Source: Hymenobacter siberiensis (lineage in GTDB: Bacteria; Bacteroidota; Bacteroidia; Cytophagales; Hymenobacteraceae). From it: a stretch of 64,000 nucleotides of DNA. The stretch is taken from positions 1,178,001 to 1,242,000 of the forward strand of contig NZ_JAHLZZ010000001.1 in assembly GCF_018967845.1 (NCBI RefSeq), in the 5' to 3' direction. Made by a program: the position numbers and the translations under genes. The notes below the pieces were generated by a model. That model had not been told where the DNA came from and did no database searches. It saw only the letters and a list, made by a program, of their open reading frames with translations. Numbering within the stretch: position 1 is the stretch's first letter; each line of letters begins with the position of its first letter. Below are positions 60,568 to 64,000 of this stretch, piece after piece.

Positions 60568-61584
60568 CTACGCGGCCATGCGCGCGGCCCGGCCGCCGGC
60601 CCGCAGGCGGGCGCGTTCGGCCACGGCTCTCACGGTACTCAGCAGGTCCTCGCGCTGGGCAGTGGCTTGCTGCCGGATGTGGCTGGCTGCCTGGGCTAGC
60701 AGGTTGGCCTGGAAAACCCCATAGCGCGGGGCGGCAACGGTGTCGGCAAGAAAAGTCAGCACATTAGCGAAGAAGGCATCCGGCCCTTCTGCATAGAATG
60801 ACGCTTTCACGTACAGCCAGTTGTAGAGCAGAGTGCGGTCGTAGGTGCTGACTTCGAGGCCGGCCAGTAGCTGGCGGCCCGCGTGGCAGTGAAAGTAGTC
60901 GTCGGGCAGGCCCGTTGGGGAGGCCAGCATAAGCGTGTTGAGCTCGGCCAGCTGCCGGCACACGTTGAAAAGCGTGGTTTCCTGCAAGGCCTGCACCTGC
61001 CGCAAACGAGCGGCATCCCAATCGGCAACAAATAGCCCCGTGGCCTGCCCCGCGTGAATGAACGTCGCCGTGCTGGTCAGCAGCCCGATGGCGGCTTCGT
61101 ACTGCTGCTGCTTGCCATAGATGGTGGCAATGTTTTGCAGCTGCTCGATGCGCCGGTAGATGAGGGCGTGGTGGCCCTGCTGCTCGAGCTCGATACTCAG
61201 TTGCAGGCCCTGGCAGAGCAGCGCTACCGCCCGCTCGCCTTCGCCGGCTTTGTAGTAATAGTTGCCCCAGCCCGAAAGCTGAAACAGTGAAGTGTAAGGT
61301 ATCAGCGCCGCTGGCAGGGCGGCCAATTGTTCGTCGCCGCGCTGCAGCTCGGCCAGGGCGGCGGCCAGCTGGTCCTGGCGGCACAGCAACACTCCTTCGT
61401 TGAATTGGCGCATCACCGCATCGGCCTGGGCAAAGCCGGCGGCACCGTACTGCGCCTGAAATTCATTGGTTAGCAATGCGGAGAAAAGCGCCTGCGTATC
61501 GAGCGAGAGTTCGCGCCGGGCATTGGCGGGGGGCCTGGGCAGGGCGACCAATTGGTCGACGAAGTGCTGGAGGGTGCGGCTCAT
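60568..61584 (-). CDS. Hypothetical helical protein of the lanthipeptide operon (paralogue 1)
   Basis: 338 aa, ATG at 61584, 34 bp after the exporter gene. TPR-like helical pairs are visible (LSGWGNYYYKAGEGERAVALLCQG, RRIEQLQNIATIYGKQQQYEAAIGLL), followed by FIHAGQATGLFVADWDAARLRQV, which is matched in the paralogue as FAHTGQATGLLIDDWDGAALQQV. The two genes are a tandem duplication with substantial divergence. No catalytic motif was seen and no function is assigned. Confidence 0.75.
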   Translation of the reverse strand: MSRTLQHFVDQLVALPRPPANARRELSLDTQALFSALLTNEFQAQYGAAGFAQADAVMRQFNEGVLLCRQDQLAAALAELQRGDEQLAALPAALIPYTSLFQLSGWGNYYYKAGEGERAVALLCQGLQLSIELEQQGHHALIYRRIEQLQNIATIYGKQQQYEAAIGLLTSTATFIHAGQATGLFVADWDAARLRQVQALQETTLFNVCRQLAELNTLMLASPTGLPDDYFHCHAGRQLLAGLEVSTYDRTLLYNWLYVKASFYAEGPDAFFANVLTFLADTVAAPRYGVFQANLLAQAASHIRQQATAQREDLLSTVRAVAERARLRAGGRAARMAA

Positions 61585-61618
61585 CGGCGTAGGAGAAAGG
61601 GGGTGGTGGTGTAATTGC

Positions 61619-63817
61619 TTAGTTGCCTAGCTCGAGCTGATTTTTAATAAGCTCGAAGTAGTAGCCCCGGTTGCTGACAAGTTCCTCGTGGCTGCCCTGC
61701 TCCCGGACTTCGCCATTGTGGAGGACAATAATGTTGTCGGCATTTTTGACGGTACTGAGCCGATGCGCAACGATGACCACCGTTTTGCCCTGGAAAAAGG
61801 CATTCAGCCGCTCCATAATCACCCGCTCGTTGTGGGCATCTAGGGCGCTGGTGGCTTCGTCCAGAAAAATATAGTCGGGGTTTTTGTACACCATGCGGGC
61901 TATCAGCACCCGTTGGCGCTGCCCCCCGCTCAGGCCCTTGCCGTCTTCGCCAATTTTGGTGTGCAGGCCCAGGGGGAGGCTGTTCACGTACTGGTCGAGG
62001 TTGGCTACGTGCAGGGCATGGGCCAGGGCCGCCTGGTTGCGGTACTCGGCATTGATGGCAATGTTATTACCGATGGTATCGGAAAAAATAAAGCCGTCCT
62101 GCATCACAATACCGCAGTGCTGGCGCCAGTGTTGAGGACTGAGCCGCTCCAGGGGCAGCGCATCCACCAGCACCTGCCCCGTGGTAGGGTTGCAGATGCG
62201 TAGTAACAGCTTGAGGAGCGTGGTTTTACCGCTGCCGCTCGCCCCGACAATGGCGGTGGTTTTGCCGGCCGGCACAGAAAAGGAGAGGTTCTTGAGCACG
62301 GGCTGGTTGCCCGCTCCCGGATACACAAACGAGAGTTGCTCGAGGTGTAGCCCCCGCCGGGCGGGTAGCTCCGGCACATAATCCTTGGTGGCATCCTCTT
62401 CATCGTCGAGCATGTGTACCTGCCCCAGGCGTTCCAGGCTCACTTTGGCATCCTGGTAGGTTTGCATGAAGGTGGCCAGCTGCGCAATCGGTCCATTCAT
62501 CTGCCCCACGATGAACTGAACGGCCATCATATCCCCTAAGCTCATCTGCTGGTTCATCACCAGGCGGGCCGCCACGAACAGAATGAGGACGTTTTTGGCC
62601 TGGTTGATGAACGTGGCTCCGACCTGCTGGTACTGCGTGAGGGCCAGCGAGCGCACGTTGAAGTGAAAGAGCTTGGCCTGAATGCTCTCCCATTCCCAGA
62701 CCTTCTGCACGCCGCAGTCGTTGATTTTTATCTCATACACGCCGTTGATGAGCTGTAATACCTTGGCGCGGTTTTGCGCGGCTATGCCAAACCGTTTGAA
62801 GTCCAGTAGTTTGCGCCGCGACAGGAATAAATGACTCCAGGTAAAGTACAGGGCGCTGCCGCCCAGCAAAATACCGCAAATAAGGGGGCTGTAAAAGTAC
62901 AGCACTACCCCAAACATGCTGAAGGTCAGCATCGAAAACAAGGTATTGAGCGAGCTTCCCGTTAGCAGTGCCTCAATGCGGTTGTGGTCTTCGATGCGTT
63001 GCAGGATATCGCTGGTGAGCTTGGTGTCGAAGAAGGAGAGCGGGAGCCGGAGGAGCTTATGCAGAAACTCAGACAGCACCGCCACATTCATGCGGGCCGT
63101 GATGTGAAGCAATATCCAGCCCCGAATCAGCTCAACGGAGGTTTGCCCCAGGGTAATGAGCAGCTGCCCGAATAAGATGACATAGACAAAGTTGAGGTCG
63201 TGCCGCTTGATGCCCACGTCGACCAGGCCCTTGGTGAGCAAGGGCAGCGCCAGCTGAATGAGCGCGCCCACCACCAGCCCGGCCAGCAGCTGGCGCAGCA
63301 GGGCCTGATACTGCCACACGTGGCGCAGCAGCTGCCCAATGCCCGCCCGGGTGGCCGGCCCGTCATCCTCGGCCTGGTAAAAAGCCGGGGTGGGCTGTAG
63401 CAGCATCACAATGCCGGCGGCCTGGTTATGCACCGAGGTATAGGCCCAGTTCTGCAAAAATTCTTCCTTGGAGTAGGTGTGCAGGCCGCTGGCGGGGTCG
63501 GAGATGTAGACTTTGTTGCGCTTTATCTTGTAGAGCACCACAAAGTGGTTTTTCCGCCAGTGAATGATGCAGGGCAGCTGGGCGTGCTGGGTCAGCTTGT
63601 CGAAGGTCATGTTGCCCCCCATCGCCTTGATGCCGAGCTTCTCGGCGGCCCGGCTGATACCCAGGAGCGAAACGCCCGTTTTGCCAATCTGGCTGGAGAG
63701 GCGAATTTTCTCAATATTGAACAGCTTGCCGTAGAACTTGCTGATTATCTGTAAGCAAGTAGGACCGCAGTCCATGACGTCGTGCTGGCGGTAGTGCGGA
63801 AAACTAAGCGGCATCAT
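61619..63817 (-). CDS. C39 peptidase-containing ABC exporter (bacteriocin type)
   Basis: 732 aa with the three expected parts. The C39 protease domain (about 1-140) has the catalytic Cys in DVMDCGPTCLQ, His in KNHFVVLYK and Asp in YISDPASG. Six transmembrane helices follow (about 165-440). The ATPase domain (about 485-730) has Walker A GASGSGKTTLL, signature LSGGQRQRV and Walker B IFLDEATSALD. Such proteins remove double-glycine-type leaders and export the peptide. An ATG at 63814 is an alternative start. It is the second visible gene of the lanthipeptide-like operon. Confidence 0.95.
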   Translation of the reverse strand: MMPLSFPHYRQHDVMDCGPTCLQIISKFYGKLFNIEKIRLSSQIGKTGVSLLGISRAAEKLGIKAMGGNMTFDKLTQHAQLPCIIHWRKNHFVVLYKIKRNKVYISDPASGLHTYSKEEFLQNWAYTSVHNQAAGIVMLLQPTPAFYQAEDDGPATRAGIGQLLRHVWQYQALLRQLLAGLVVGALIQLALPLLTKGLVDVGIKRHDLNFVYVILFGQLLITLGQTSVELIRGWILLHITARMNVAVLSEFLHKLLRLPLSFFDTKLTSDILQRIEDHNRIEALLTGSSLNTLFSMLTFSMFGVVLYFYSPLICGILLGGSALYFTWSHLFLSRRKLLDFKRFGIAAQNRAKVLQLINGVYEIKINDCGVQKVWEWESIQAKLFHFNVRSLALTQYQQVGATFINQAKNVLILFVAARLVMNQQMSLGDMMAVQFIVGQMNGPIAQLATFMQTYQDAKVSLERLGQVHMLDDEEDATKDYVPELPARRGLHLEQLSFVYPGAGNQPVLKNLSFSVPAGKTTAIVGASGSGKTTLLKLLLRICNPTTGQVLVDALPLERLSPQHWRQHCGIVMQDGFIFSDTIGNNIAINAEYRNQAALAHALHVANLDQYVNSLPLGLHTKIGEDGKGLSGGQRQRVLIARMVYKNPDYIFLDEATSALDAHNERVIMERLNAFFQGKTVVIVAHRLSTVKNADNIIVLHNGEVREQGSHEELVSNRGYYFELIKNQLELGN

Positions 63818-63846
63818 GGCAGTAGGGGTAAAAGGGTTCTGGGCGA

Positions 63847-64000
63847 TTAAGACAAGCCGACGAACGCGGCGAGGGCATAGCGCCCTTCGGACTCTGCCTG
63901 CAGGAGCGTCAGCCCGATGCCCACCACGCCGAAACTCATGCCCAGCTGTGCCGCCGGATAGTGCGCGTAGAACTGGGGCGAAAAATGGAGGTAGTCATTC
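63847..64000 (-). CDS. LanC-like lanthionine cyclase, 3' end only
   Basis: The last 50 codons of a gene that continues beyond the window, ending at TAA (63849-63847). The segment AQLGMSFGVVGIGLTLLQAE resembles the final helix-turn of LanC-family cyclases (SFxxGxAGIGLxLL). The zinc-binding residues lie outside the window. The call rests on this short match and on the adjacent LanB and exporter genes. The gene is 29 bp upstream of the exporter start, same strand. Confidence 0.5.
   Translation of the reverse strand, partial: NDYLHFSPQFYAHYPAAQLGMSFGVVGIGLTLLQAESEGRYALAAFVGLS

Overview
The window looks like chromosomal DNA from a member of the Bacteroidota, most likely a Hymenobacter-like Cytophagales. 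It is GC-rich and carries a SusC/SusD polysaccharide locus, type IX secretion (T9SS) sorting domains, a DUF5686 outer-membrane protein, a TAnnTTTG-type promoter, and many long palindromic intergenic repeats. The genus is inferred from overall character, not from a marker gene.

Region 1 (1-13.2 kb, + strand) is a branched-chain amino-acid gene block: leuA, a 57-aa ORF, leuC, leuD, leuB, ilvE, ilvD, ilvB, ilvN, ilvC and a broken ilvA. Between leuB and ilvE is a compact attenuator: an 18-codon leader peptide rich in Leu/Val/Ile codons, a possible antiterminator pairing and an intrinsic terminator. Palindromic repeats fill almost every junction. ilvA has two frameshifts, a stop codon and a damaged glycine loop.

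Region 2 (13.2-15.3 kb, - strand) has a YeiH-type membrane protein and a LysR regulator. Region 3 (15.5-30 kb, - strand) is a seven-gene beta-glucan utilisation locus: GH3, SusC, SusD, a PKD surface lipoprotein, two GH16 enzymes and a T9SS protein with a duplicated beta-sandwich-like domain. A 7TM receptor lies just upstream; its C-terminus is a zinc ribbon plus helix-turn-helix like those of IS1595 transposases. It is the only regulator-like gene beside the locus.

Region 4 (30-37.1 kb) has a DUF5686 protein, a 15-C homopolymer, an intact IS5-type element and two decayed genes (an outer-membrane barrel and a T9SS adhesin-like protein). Region 5 (37.1-48.5 kb, - strand) has a GH1-like enzyme, a GMC oxidoreductase with a gluconate-dehydrogenase subunit-3-like partner, an M20 peptidase, an OxlT-type MFS transporter with its 48-aa small subunit, an SDR, a frameshifted aquaporin, a PA14-OmpA protein and a DUF2007 protein.

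Region 6 (48.5-55.2 kb) has a small lipoprotein, metF and metH (- strand), and a divergent quinone-oxidoreductase-like gene. metH is preceded by a SAM-I riboswitch whose downstream sequence can form either an anti-sequestor or a ribosome-site sequestor. Region 7 (55.6-64 kb) has a LytTR response regulator facing an unfinished class I lanthipeptide-like operon: a LanC-like 3' end, a C39-peptidase ABC exporter, two paralogous unknown proteins and a full-length LanB dehydratase. No precursor peptide is visible before the window ends.
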